DNA from: Chara braunii | Lineage: Eukaryota; Streptophyta; Charophyceae; Charales; Characeae | Length of the DNA: 55,494 nt | Direction: 5' to 3' | Assembly: GCA_003427395.1 (NCBI GenBank) | Contig: BFEA01000037.1 | Location: forward strand, 4,707,477 to 4,762,970 | Shown here: positions 1 through 11,193 of the stretch, one piece after another | Numbering within the stretch: the stretch's first letter is position 1 | How the letters are laid out: each line of letters starts with the position of its first letter | Translations under genes and position numbers: made by a program | The notes under the pieces: model-generated | The model's database searches: none | What the model saw: only the letters and a program-made list of their open reading frames with translations | Told to the model about the DNA's origin: nothing

Positions 1-97
1 AGGTACCGGCCTGGACTGGCCTACCCCAAATATAACACAGGCCTGTGAGAACAGGCCAAGGGGCTGGTCTCACAGGTCATCCCGAGGTCCGCTACAG
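1..97. repeat. Truncated copy of the CTGGACTGGACT terminal repeat
   Basis: This edge segment matches 46887-46976 in the same orientation at roughly 85% by eye, including the blocks GGCCTGGACTGG, ACAGGCCTGTGAGAACAGGC and GAGGTCCGCTACA. The same family occurs at 31340-31560 and 36950-37130. In the two longest copies it is part of the untranslated left end of minus-strand gypsy elements, so this is probably the end of an LTR or an adjoining untranslated region. The copy is cut by the window edge. Confidence 0.7.
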
Positions 98-1377
98 TTA
101 TTGTGTTCAAAAGACCAGTGGTGGGGCTGCAATTCTCGTTGTAGGATCAGGGTGTCACTCATCCCATCAGCCTGCGCGGCCAACAGGCTAGCCGCAAAGA
201 TGCAGGCCTGGCCATTTACCGGTACCACCGCCCGAGCTGCAGTATGGAAAGGCGAAGGCAGACTAATCTGTCCAGCCAATACACTGCATATTCCGACGTA
301 CCGAGTAGTGAGGAGAAAACAGCGGGTTTGAAGACTCACTGGTTGATCGGCCATGTTGGTTACCCTATCAAGCGAAGCAACGGAGTCTGGCTGTGAACGG
401 GGTGCTTGCTGAGACCTAGTGAGGACTATATAGCCAGTATCTATGCAGACTCTGCTCGCTGCATGGCTGGTTAGGCCGCGTTGTTGCTTCACTACGGAGA
501 GGGACGGGACTCAGACTGATTGTTGATCCACGACCCGTATTTTAGGCTGCAGCCGGACTCTTTCAGATCTCGAGCTTGTTGAAGGACTTGAGGTCGTTGA
601 AAGGAGAATTACTGATGCGAACTGAAGGGTTGTCAGAGAGTCAACAAGCTGCTGACTGTTGTCGCTGCTATTTACCGCCGCTATGGTAGCTGCTACTGTT
701 GCTGGTGATCGTCGCTGGGTATTACTGTTGCATCTAAGGACTGTTACAGGCGGTCGTGAGACTTGGGGAGGTGATCAGGCCGAACAAGTAGGGGGTTGGT
801 GCTACGAGTTAGAAGGTCGTCAGGGGACTGATTCTGACAGTTTGACTTCAGAGGTTGGCCAAGCTGATTCATTGGCTGCCGTTGCGGGGCCCTCAGGCAT
901 ATACAGATTTCAAAGCCCTCTCACTGTGAGTTCGAGTTGTCCCACTCCTGGATCTCGAGAGTCTAACCTATCTCCTTCTATCCTTCTTGGTCTAAGTCTA
1001 GCCTGAGGTTACGAGACGAAGGCGGCAAGCGGGATTGAAACCCGTAGGACCGCGCCAAGGCCTCTCTGGGAGGTTCGCCCCACCGATTGCGGGAGCTCTG
1101 CCGGAGCCCGGACGGGGTTCTGGAGGCAGGGAACTTCAGGTATAATCTCGTTTAACGCGTATGATCCCTTCCCCTATCTGTTATCCTTGGGTATCTAAAT
1201 ATAACTATGTCAGGATATTACTGGTTGTTTTGTTACGTATGTCAGGACATGGTTTGCAGAAGGCTAAATGAACAGCTATATATGGGAGATCAGATTTCCT
1301 TTGAGTAAATTCAAACAGAATGAACTGGGGGAAAGTGGGTTGAAGGTGTATTGCCTGCTTTGACCGGGTCAACTCAA
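98..1377. other. No supported gene
   Basis: Open frames exist on both strands (minus 70-492, plus 659-1006), but neither shows a domain I recognise or repeats elsewhere in the window. A GC-rich patch at 1020-1130 contains the small hairpin CGGGATTGAAACCCG; it does not fold into a tRNA by inspection. I see no promoter or transposon end. Confidence 0.5.
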
Positions 1378-2590
1378 GGCTGAGCTCCTCTAAGTTGATG
1401 TGGGCTCAGTGCTATGTTTTATTTATGTTTGCTGGGCTGAATGTATGATCTTTAAGGGCCGGGCCTATCCTAAGTTGGACGGACCAGTCGCTGTTTCTTT
1501 CAGGGGTTTCTGAACAGGAGGATCGACACCCTAAGTTGGGAGGTCTCAAAATCCTGATGTTTCTGAAAACAGAGCTGGGAATACTCTAAGTTGCGTGGAC
1601 CCAGTGCTGTGTGTGTTTTCTTCTGAGGGGGACACCGGTATAAGGTTGAGCGTACCCTTAAGTTAGGGCGGCTCAGTCATAAGCCATGAACAGAAAGTCA
1701 ACCAAAAGTATAAAAATTTGATATATATTATACGAACCTTTACCATCTGGCAGGCCGGGCACCCTAAGTTGGGAAAGCCAGTCAATAAGTCAGGTAGAAC
1801 AAAATGAAGAGAGAGGCAAATGAAGAGTATAACGGAAGTAACCCGGACAGACTGAGCGTACCCTTAAGTTAGGGCGGTCCAGTCCTATGCTCGTGATAAT
1901 ACAAAGGTACAGAGAGTTAGTATAAATCTGCTTTTATTTTCCTTTTTAAACACATGGCAGGATTGGATGTCTCCCTAAGTTGGGTAGGTCTGATCATCTG
2001 CCTAATAAGACAGAAACATATAAAGTTTGTGCAAGTATATCAATGGTTGTTTCCTTATAGTCGTTACGGAGACTAAGCGTACCCTTAAGTTAGGGCGACT
2101 TAGTCATACGTCGTTTGTGCTTTGTTCAGACAGATCATGTCTTAAATACGTAAACTGTTTAAGCTAGCTAGGCATACCCTTAAGTTAGGGCGACCTAGTG
2201 ATATGCTCTTGTCGTTGATGTTATGTAGGTTGGACGTACCCTGAAGTTAGGGCGGTCTGACCACTCGTCGTTCGTACTTGTTTTAGGCAAGTTAGGCACA
2301 CCCCTAAGTTGGGGCAGCCGAATCATTTGCCCTATGTAACTTTGTCTAAGGCTGACTAGGCATACCCTTAAGTTAGGGCAGTCTAGTCTTATGCTTCACG
2401 TCGTCAGTTAAGCAGAAGTCAGACGTACCCTTAAGTTAGGGCGGTCTGGTCATATGTTTCATGACTAGAGTTCAAGTGGTGTTGTGCATACCCTTAAGTT
2501 AGGGCAGTCCAGTTGTGCGTACTTTTACTTGTTTAACTAGGTAGGTTTGGCATACCCTTAAGTTGGGGCGTTGCCTGATCATATGCCATA
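1378..2590 (+). repeat. Array of ~16 spaced hairpins with covarying outer stems
   Basis: About 16 copies of a core close to ACCCTTAAGTTAGGGC recur every 50-110 bp, near 1390, 1470, 1530, 1585, 1655, 1762, 1860, 1972, 2080, 2177, 2238, 2300, 2365, 2427, 2490 and 2552. The core folds (CCCT with AGGG around TAAGTT). Most copies are bracketed by a second 5-8 bp stem whose sequence differs but pairs: CTGAGC/GCTCAG (1380), CTGGG/CCCAG (1574), TGAGC/GCTCA (1647), GACTAAG/CTTAGTC (2071), CTAGG/CCTAG (2167), GACTAG/CTAGTC (2354), CAGAC/GTCTG (2420). A trailing TCATATGC-like word follows many copies. Copies 2, 12, 15 and 16 are degenerate. The sequences between hairpins are not repeats of one another. 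I know no family with this description. Confidence 0.85.
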
Positions 2591-2964
2591 CGCAAAGGGC
2601 TTTACTAAGGGAGAAACTGAGTGATTTAAACGAACTACTTGGGAAAATTGATGTGGGATTGTGAGAGATGTTTGTTTATGTATGTTTGTCGGTTCTCGTT
2701 CTGGCGCGTCTTTTCGATAGGTTAGCTGCCTAGATCTTCGCCAAGTGCTGGAGCCATAGGTAGATGAGATGGATGATGGGAGGGTGACCTTACTTGAAGT
2801 TAGAGTTGATGATAGCTCACGATACCATCTTCTCAAAGGGGATCGTATAAACTACCTCCAATAGTAACTATCAAAGGCAAGTGTCAAAAGTTAGTCCCAA
2901 GTATAGCTTTGCTTTGCCTTTTTATTGTTAACTATGTATAAATCTTGACAGCCTCCTGTTCCTA

Positions 2965-3110
2965 CTGGAAGCGCTGCCGAAATTTCTACAAATCTAAAAG
3001 AGTTAGTCATTTTTGAGCTTGTAGAAATTTTGAAAAGACACTTTTCCTACGGGAAGCGCTTCCGAAATTTTGTAGAATTCGAGGAGCTAGAATAATTTTC
3101 AGCTAGGAGA
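2965..3110. repeat. Tandem pair with palindromic GGAAGCGCTTCC core
   Basis: Two units of about 78 bp begin TTCCTACTGGAAGCGCTGCC and TTCCTACGGGAAGCGCTTCC and continue with GAAATTTCTACAAAT and GAAATTTTGTAGAATTC. The second contains the perfect 12-bp palindrome GGAAGCGCTTCC; the first has one mismatch. No gene overlaps. Function unknown. Confidence 0.6.
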
Positions 3111-4590
3111 TACTTAGAAAATCCACCTTGGTTAGAGGAGATGTTCGGTGACTTGGTACTAATAGAGGAGCTAGGTTACGACTAGGAGAATGTTATCCCC
3201 TTGATATAAACATAAGTAGTACTTTTCTTCGGCCTGTACTGTGATGCAGGTTTCCATGTTTTCGCTTGAAGGCTTGATCTGCTCAGCCTGTTCCTTCACA
3301 AGAGTTACTTTTCTGTTATCACTGATAACAGGTCGGTTGCCGATTCGTCGGTTTACGACTCAACCCCAATTCACTCTCAATACTCAACCTAAAAAGGCTT
3401 TAGCCCTGATGATTTTATTGTTTTGTTAAGATTTCACCCGGACGTTTATTGAATGGCCATTTAACAAAGGTACTGAGTATTTAATTACGATTGGTTGGCT
3501 GGACGTTGGGGTTTGCATGGCTAAAGTAAAGGGGTATGAGTATGGAGATTGGTTGGAGTTGACTCCGTGTAGTGCATGGACTTTTGTTTGACTCTTTGAT
3601 GTGATTGCAGGTGTGGTCCGTGGCTCGAATTATTAGATTGGACTGTCTGCGATCTCACATATGTGTATGGCTAGGAGGAGTCCCATTGTGATTGTGAGAT
3701 GTGATCGTCACATATCTATTCCCCTATATTTATATAGATGTGCGTATATATATGTACCTGTGCGGGGTATTAGCGTGGCCTGAAGTGACCGCGTATTAAG
3801 GACCTAATCAAGGGTTGGGGTGAATAGAAGGGAGAGGATGACCCCCCTCTACTTTTCTTGAAGAATTTTCGGTCGGACGTTAGCCCTGAGCCGGGAATAC
3901 GATGGTCCTCGCCCAGGACGACCTATCATTAAGTGAACTATCGACCATAATGATGATCGATTGTCCACGAAAGAGTAGTAATTCATGATTCCGAGTATTC
4001 TCTGATTGTAGAATCTTAATATGTCTGCATGATCCATGGAGACTATTCCACGTTTTGCCGTGGATATAAAGTCTCCTTTCAAAAATCCCTGTTCTCGCTG
4101 TGTACTTAACAGTTTCTGATGGGTGCATGCAACACCAATCTTTTCCTTCTTTCGTACCTTTTGCTTTTACCACGCGATATTTGGGTACCTAGGAAGAAGA
4201 ATCCGGAATCAATATGTGATATCTTAATTTCTTTGTTTAGCTCTAGTCCGAGCGTACTTAGAAAGGTTGATATAAGATCACATATCTCAATTGCGTCAGG
4301 AAGAGGGTCCCGGGGCTAACACTAAAGGGGTTTTCTCTGATAAGCGTTAAAAGTAGTCATTTTTTTTCCTTGTTGGGATTTTTTTTTGTGGAACGCCAAA
4401 GTTCCGGGCGGAAGGGTTAGCGTGTCGCTGGTGATGCACCAAACAACTCACCACCGCTCCGAATTCCTTCCTGCCCTAGGGACCATCTTACCCCGCGCCC
4501 TTAGGGACACCTCAGGGTGCAGAAGATGGTAAGGCCCTCAGGCCAGTTTTGCGCTCGCTAAAGGGTTGTTCCCCTTAGTGCGCACTTCAG
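3111..4590. other. No supported gene
   Basis: AT-rich to mixed sequence. The short open frames (plus 3241-3429, minus 3849-4173) show no recognisable domain and no conservation within the window. A T-run lies at 4359-4387. Nothing else is supported. Confidence 0.5.
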
Positions 4591-5045
4591 CCGACGCCTG
4601 AGCGTCAAAGGCGACCCCACGGCTCAAATAAGGCCATTTGGGAATGAGCGCCATATTGTGCGTCGTCATCGCAGCTAATCGCGTAGGACTACATTGCGGA
4701 TCGATATGGGTAGGATCTGCGCCCGCGCGATCTTATACTAAAACTTGCGCACGGCAGTTACCGACTTCCGCTACAGAAAGTTATGGGTCGAGCGGAGTCT
4801 CTCGTTTTCTGTGGTTGTTCTCCTTTTTGAGTTTATAGTTGGACGCTGTAGTCCGTGGCAGCCGTCAAAGTCAAACCCCGTGATCTTTGGCCACCACGAC
4901 AGCTTAAAGTTGTTTACTCAACCCCTCTGCACAGGGTGTAGAAGAGGGTGTGGTCATCAACCGCACATGGCGGTTGTCTGGCATTAAGAGATTACCCCTC
5001 AAAGCGCCTGTCAGCCGACACTTGAGTGTCGAACGCGACCCTCGA
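4575..5045. repeat. Diverged direct duplication with paired hairpins
   Basis: Segments near 4585-4612 and 5009-5040 share CAGCCGAC..TGAG.GTC.AA.GCGACCC. Each holds a perfect hairpin: GACGC-CTGA-GCGTC (4593-4606) and GACAC-TTGA-GTGTC (5017-5030). The two stems differ by one compensated base pair (G-C against A-T). The intervening 400 bp has no recognisable coding sequence. It may be the 5' untranslated region of the retroelement at 5.9-10.1 kb, but that is only a positional guess. Confidence 0.5.
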
Positions 5046-5895
5046 AGATTATCAAGGGCCGCAAGGCTACGATTACCACATGGTACCCCATCAACGCGAG
5101 TGCTCGCGTATACCCGCATGGCTAGACGATATGAAGAGGCCATGCGCTCGCTCAACATTTATACGGAAGTCCAACGCGCGATACCTATCTGGTTCTTGCT
5201 GCATAGAGTTATGGGTAGAATGTTGAAGGGACTAGGAGTATTGTTGTGTTGTGGTGTTGTGTTGTAGTGTTGTTTGTAGTGGTTGTCTTGTGTGTCTCCG
5301 TGTGGTAAGTGTGAGTATTGTGGTGTAACACGTGGTGTGTGTGGCGCGTCCTAGTCAACCGACGTCGGACCGCGTTTGGGACTTCAGCCCCCTAGTGCGT
5401 CGATTCACGTACGGGTTCGATTTTGGGCGTTTGACCGCGCGCACCCCCTATGCTACAGCGAGCGAGAAACGCCCTCGGCTGGGCCACCTCTGCAATTGCA
5501 TACGAAAAACCTTTGCAAGTGGTTCAGTAGCTCGGCGGGGATACGCCCACCTAAGGGATGGTGACAGCTCCCGCAGGTGGAGGTAAGCGGTGCCTCGCAT
5601 GACCCTGTCATGTCGTAGGGGCTCGCGAGAGGTACGGCTGGCGCAATCGGCCGGAGCGGCAAACGCTCTCCACGACAAGTCTTGTCAAATCCTGCGTGAC
5701 GCGGCCGGGAGGGTCCCCGTGCGGGACCAATGCGCTCGACAACGTGATTGCGACATTAACGAGCGGGCAGCATCTTGGTGTTATCAACATCGACTGGAGC
5801 GCGAAAAGTGTATTGAAGGCATAGGGGATTGGACTTACGACATCATCCGTGGTGGATCATCTGAACTCATGCGATTATAGCCGAAGGGATTGTCG
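5046..5895. other. GT-rich tract, no supported gene
   Basis: 5233-5345 on the plus strand is a GT-rich low-complexity tract of TTGTGTTGTGG-like words. The rest holds short overlapping open frames in several phases (for example plus 5590-5880) without a recognisable domain. It immediately precedes the Gag-like pseudogene and may be leader sequence. Confidence 0.45.
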
Positions 5896-5898
5896 ATG

Positions 5899-7271
5899 TA
5901 CGATCATGAGAGAGGAGGCGTTAGATCTGTGTACGTGAAGGCGAGTTTGCGTCACCATGCCGGAGCAGGAGGGATCGAGAGAGCGGAGTGGACCAAGGGA
6001 ACGCAACAAATAATAGGATCGTGATGATAGACGCAATAAGTATGAAGACAAGAATTACCGAGGCGAGAGGTATGACCAAGAGGACAAGTGGGAACATGGG
6101 CGTAGGCGTCATTGTCTGCTTTCGATGCGACGAAGTTTGACACTATGTCAATCAGTGCCGGAACCCACCTGTTGAAAGGCAGCATTACGAATCGAAGCCA
6201 TCGACATCCTCTACATCTTATCGAGGGAGGTCATACTCACCTAAACACATAGAAAGCAGCTACGAAAGACGAACGGCATCAGCGGACCCACATGTCGCAA
6301 AGCAGATCCGAGAATTGGGCGCTAGCGTAGCCAGAGTTCGTGACTACATAGAACAAGACCGAGTGAAGAAGGCAACGAAAGAGCAGAAGAAGAAGGAGAA
6401 AGAACAAGAGAAGCGTCGTCTAGAAGATGAATGCATGGCACGCGAGCGGCAAGAGATGAAGAAAGTCGACAAGGAGAAAAAAGCAGTAGAAAGAGCGAAA
6501 CAAGAAGCTCTGAAGGATGCGGAACTACGTGAAGAGATGCGTAAAGTGGTGAACATGCAAGTGCACATGCAATTGGGTCAGGTGAATGAGGCTCTACAGG
6601 AGGGGCTGCAACTTACAGCGGAACAGGCGAAGACACTGAGGAGGAAGAAAGGGAAGGAGGAAGTTACCTACCAGAGCGAAGACAAAGAGACAAGCGACGA
6701 AGAGAGTTGTAGCGAAGAAGAGGAATTGAGTCGAAAGACTACTAGGCTGCGCATCTCGGAGAAGAGGAAGAGGGCAGACGAGCACGCGTTCGAGGACAAC
6801 CCTCCGATGGAACTCCCGCCAAAGAGAATCCCAGCTAGGGGTATATTAAAACCATTGAAGTTGTCGACCAAGCTGGCACGCTCGAAGCGTCGTGAATCGG
6901 GTGCAGCGAAGGGCATCAAATTAGCCTCCACGAGAACGCCGAGCAAGACGAAGAAGACACTGGTACGCATGAAGACGCCGTCATCAGCGAAGAAGACACC
7001 ACAGGCAGGTAAAGTAGACAAGACCCCGGGGCAAAACAGAGGTTTGGATAAGTCGGTGTCTTTTGGATCAACGGAAAAGCTGAAACGGAAGAATGCGATT
7101 ATGTTGAGCCTAAGAGGTTTGGACGCACCGACATCGCAGGGGATTTGCAAGAAGGAAGGGATTCCGTACACAGGTAAGATAGACGCAATCTTCGATATTC
7201 GCATCCTGATGGATACGGAGGAAGTGGAGACACGAAGGGAGGACGACGACCAGACTGACGTGGTGACATAG
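5899..7271 (+). pseudogene. Gag-like ORF1 with CCHC knuckle and coiled coil
   Basis: This looks like the nucleic-acid-binding ORF1 of a retroelement. The 5' part (5899-6116) is rich in Arg, Asp, Tyr and Glu but broken by frame changes. At 6117-6158 a zinc knuckle reads CFRCDEV*HYVNQC, a CX2CX4HX4C pattern with TGA (6138-6140) in place of the usual glycine. The frame is then open without a stop to 7271. It contains a long Lys/Glu-rich coiled coil (6345-6580), an acidic stretch (about 6660-6760) and a basic Lys/Ser/Pro-rich tail with KTPS-type repeats (6880-7060). The arrangement resembles Gag proteins I associate with Chara retroelements. The reverse transcriptase ORF starts about 400 bp downstream on the same strand. 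One stop and at least one upstream frameshift make it a pseudogene. Confidence 0.7.
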
Positions 7272-7657
7272 GAGGAGGAGGAAGATGAGATAACCAATCA
7301 CTAGGAAGTCTTAAGCAACGATGTAACATGGCTTTTCGTGGGATTTTTGACTAATTGGAGAAAGACTAGTAGCAAGGTGGACCCCGTTGTCGAATCTCTG
7401 GTACGACTTCTAGTAGTTAAGCTTGCGCTCAATGGATGTATCAGGTGGGCGGAAAAGTGTGTTAAGGCTTGGATTAGTCTCTAAACCAAACATGGTGATG
7501 ATTTGTAAATGTTGATAATTGTGTGTATGTGGCGATCTTACCTTATTGCAAATCGCAGTATATAGGTAAGACTAATAGGGACCTTAATACATGCTTGAGG
7601 GAACATATTTAGGCATGCATCGATAAAACTCAGACGCATTTTTATAGATGGGTTAAT
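7272..7657. other. Spacer between ORF1 and ORF2
   Basis: No open frame of note. It separates the Gag-like and reverse-transcriptase ORFs of the same plus-strand element. I see no promoter or hairpin. Confidence 0.5.
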
Positions 7658-7678
7658 ACTTTCGGAATCCATCAGTAT

Positions 7679-10140
7679 GTGTTAATACCTGTCGATCGAC
7701 ATGAGGGAGCGGAACTTAGTAAATTAGATACAGTTTATATCAAGAAGTGGTCACCGTTTTTGAATTCGGCAGGCACAGGGAAGGCAAAGCCAGGGCAGAA
7801 GCGTTGCGAAGTGGGCAAGAAGGAACGAGTAAGACGAAAGGGTGGGACACGTGTAGCCAATCATCAAGATTTTGTCATCATTAGAGTTCGTGCTAGCGGG
7901 ACTGAGGCTAGTCAGGTTGATTTTTTTTCCTTCCTGAAGAGAAAAAAGGATGAACGAGTTTCGAACTTTACGTTCACGACTACACCTAGGGATACTTGGT
8001 TCCTCGGATGGAAGAGAATTCTTAAACGATTCGGTAAGTCGAGTCTGGAAAATGCATCGGGAGTTTGCCTGTTACACGAGGGCAGACGACTACTGGAGTC
8101 GGGGGGTACGTTCACTATTAATTATCTACAAGTATGGAAGAGACAAGGGAACTCGCATAAGGCAGTCTTGTTGGGTATTTTGCGCAACCCACACCTATTA
8201 TATACCACTAGGCATTGGAAGATCGGAGCAATACTGAGGTTGTACAAATCTGTTAAGGATTTCAGTCGTAAATCTACCAGGAAGTATTTGAGGCGCTTTG
8301 TTACCCACTGCTTTAAGGAGCGTTTTGGTTTGAGTTTGAGTGCGGATTTGAGTTTTCGACTCAGGTATGACGAGAGAGTCAAGTTGGGTGAAGTCCGTAA
8401 AGTAGCTAATGGCCTGTTGATGGGGTGCGACTTACCAGAGTGTTTCAAACTTCGAACGCGCAGAAAGATTCGCATTGTTTGGACGAAAAATCCATCAATT
8501 GGGGATATTATGCATAATCAACGGTCCTTTGCCACTAGATTATTACTTACCTGTCAATGTGCAGGTATGTCCTATCCCAGAGAGGAAGGGCACGTTCGTT
8601 TTCGTTTGAGCGCTTTGGAGAGCTGCCATCCTATGCTAGCTAATGCTAATAGCATTCCTACACCAAAGGTGGGTAACAGGTTGAAGCGGCTGAAGGAGGA
8701 GTTGACCGATGGGTTCGAGGCATGGTTTAATATGCTTGGTAAGCCGCCAACAATTGACATGGGAGCTTCGAAGGGTCGTCTGGTGAATGATGCTTTTACA
8801 AATGGAGACCAACTGACAAGTAAATAAGTACAAGACCTGAAGCAGAGGCTGGATGGTCTAGTCCTTACTCCTTGCGATCGTAATCCGGGTGAGACTGCGG
8901 TGATGTGCCTGGCGGTCTATTATAGATCTATGATGGATACTTTCATATGCAACATAGGATACAACATCATTAAGGCACCAACAAGCGTGATCTTATGCGA
9001 GATTAACGAGACTGTTAAGTCGGAAGATCTGGAGAAGTTTGCCAAATGCGATAAGAAGGGTAAATTTGGTTCAGCCTACGTTATACCAAAGCAGAAGGAT
9101 CTGAGTCGTTTTTGTCCTATCTGCCCAACCTTCAACGAGCCAATGGTCAAGACTGGGAGGTTGGTAGCGAAAGTTTTAAACTACTTACTGACCAAAGTTC
9201 CTATTTCCTGACATTTTAACCTACGGGCTGTATCTTCTTTGATAGACATTATAAAAGTTGTAAATGACAACTTTGTCAGACTTGGACGGGACCTGAGGAT
9301 CGAAACACGGTCCTACGATATCAAAGAAATTTTCAGCAAACTTCCGCATGATGACATAGCTCGAGCTTTGATTTGGTTGATTGCACATCACAGGGAAAAG
9401 AGGCGTCAGTTTGTGCGAGTTAATACAAGAGGAAACGGTTGTTCGTTTGGCAGAACTATAAGTGCAGACCATTGGAGGGATTTGGATCTGTTTGACTTAC
9501 AGAAGTTTGTACTGCTTGAGTTATCTAATACTTACACCACCGCTACTGATGTCCTACTTAAGCAGGTAGTAGGGATACCAATGAGAAAGAGTACGAGTCC
9601 ACCACTTGCTTGCATTTTGTGTGCCTTCTCGGAATACCAGTTTCTGAGCATCCTGGGAAAGGATATGAGACATTTAGGGGGAATCAGACTGATGGATGAT
9701 GTGACGATTTTCACAGCGGTGAGGGACAGAAAACACAGTGCTAGATTATTTGAAGATTTCACTAACTGCTACCCCAGGAATTTGACGCTCGAACGTACAT
9801 ATGTGGGAGATGGAATAGTACCTTTTCTGGGATGCGAGGTGCGGACAACGCAAAAATTTCCTTACATCGGCTGTGTACAGGTATCAAAAAATGAGGGCTC
9901 TGTGTGGGAATCGGAAACCTTGGTGTTTCAAAATTGACAATCATTCAAATCTTTTGGTTGTACAGAAAAGTGCAGTAATTTGTGGGTACTTGCACAGGAA
10001 TGATCGGAATACATCAATTAGATCCGAAATCCCTCTGAGAGTACTGACTCTGGAGAAGGAATAGAATATATAAAAGGATTCAACAGGCGTTTCTTTCTAC
10101 GGGTTCTGCAACGATTCAGTGCGCGGCGTGAACAGTACTA
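7679..10140 (+). pseudogene. Unusual non-LTR/Penelope-like reverse transcriptase
   Basis: One reading frame runs from 7679 to 9937 with only two stops, TAA at 8825 and TGA at 9209, giving about 750 codons. The N-terminal half is basic and of unknown fold, with a CQCAG..YPR..GH segment near 8552-8592 that could bind zinc. The palm domain is clear: motif A SYDIKEIFSKLPHDD (Asp at 9317), motif B VGIPMRKSTSPPLA (about 9567), motif C RLMDDVTIF with both aspartates at 9695-9700. The GIPM...SPPLA block followed by a Glu is closer to Penelope-like and related RTs than to LINE or LTR enzymes. After 9937 the frame shifts and homologous-looking sequence continues to about 10140. No endonuclease (GIY-YIG, APE) is visible. 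I recall similar RLxDD proteins in Chara, but have no name for the family. Inactive copy. Confidence 0.75.
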
Positions 10141-11190
10141 GAAACTTACCTTCAAACTAATGAAGGAGAGGAAGGTGATGTGACAGAAGACCAGGATCGG
10201 TCCATGGCCGACCTCTGTAACTGTGTAATGTTTCTTTTGGACGGTAACTGGATTTTTTGTCCTACTTTTCTTGTCAATGTCGGTATTGGTTTTGGTTTAT
10301 CAAGTTGGATTTCTCTGTGACATATGTGATTTTTAGTTTTTTTAGCTATTGAAGTTTCGTATGGTAGTTTAAGAGTACAGAGCATATGAGGATTTCATAG
10401 AGATAGATCTGGACAGGGCCTTTGACACGTAGTAGCAATTGGACTTTATGTGTCCTCTACTAGAATAGAGAACCCCGCATGGAATAGGGGTTATTTCTCA
10501 TGTAACGGTAGCTTTGGAGTTTTCTTGAAAAATGTAGTTTAGTTGAGTCAGTAGGCCAAGGCGGAGCGGGGAAAATGAGGGACTTCGAAAAACATCTTGA
10601 CCGGTTTCGTAAAGGGAGTTAAGGCCTATACCTGCGTCTATCCAGTAGTGGGCGTAATATTTTGATATTCCGGGGGTATTTGCAGTCACTGAGTAGGCAG
10701 GTCCTGTCGAGATAGTCACGAATCATGGGACTAAGGATCAAATTGTTTTTTCTAAGTGGGAAAAGCAGGACCACAAAATGGCCGCGGTAACATGCCTAAA
10801 GTACTTATTCCGTAAGCACTTGGGCATCGATCCTTTTCGCAGGTCAACGTGCTCTAGTTCGCCCTGTACCCATTGGATGCAGGAGGACGAAAGGATGGAG
10901 ATGGGTATGTTGGGAAAAAGGTATAGTAGCAAGGGAGAAGTGGAGGTAATCCCCATGAGGAGACGGTCTGACAACCGTCGAAACGCCGCGTCGGGGACAC
11001 CCACTTTCTTTCTTTGGTTCTGTTCTTTTAAATCTTCTGATAAATACGTTTGTCAGATTGTGTATTTTTCACATCATCGATTACTTGCATCGTCATATCT
11101 ATGACTATGAGCAAGGAATCATGCAAATAATAATTATAAATTCTCTGATGTGTCAAACATGCATTGATTTCATCAATTTACTAAATTTGA
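10141..11190. other. No supported gene; possible 3' part of retroelement
   Basis: Short unsupported frames on both strands. No poly(A) tail, target duplication or terminal repeat closing the upstream retroelement is evident. Confidence 0.45.
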
Positions 11191-11193
11191 GAA

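Noticed and set aside
70-492. 140-codon minus-strand open frame
   Set aside because: Begins in the terminal repeat fragment and shows no recognised domain; insufficient support.
1020-1130. GC-rich segment with CGGGATTGAAACCCG, first considered as tRNA or CRISPR repeat
   Set aside because: No cloverleaf on either strand and only one copy, so neither applies.
6344-7301. Minus-strand frames of 74 and 209 codons inside the ORF1 region
   Set aside because: Antisense shadows of the Lys/Glu-rich coiled coil and basic tail (Phe/Ser-rich translations).
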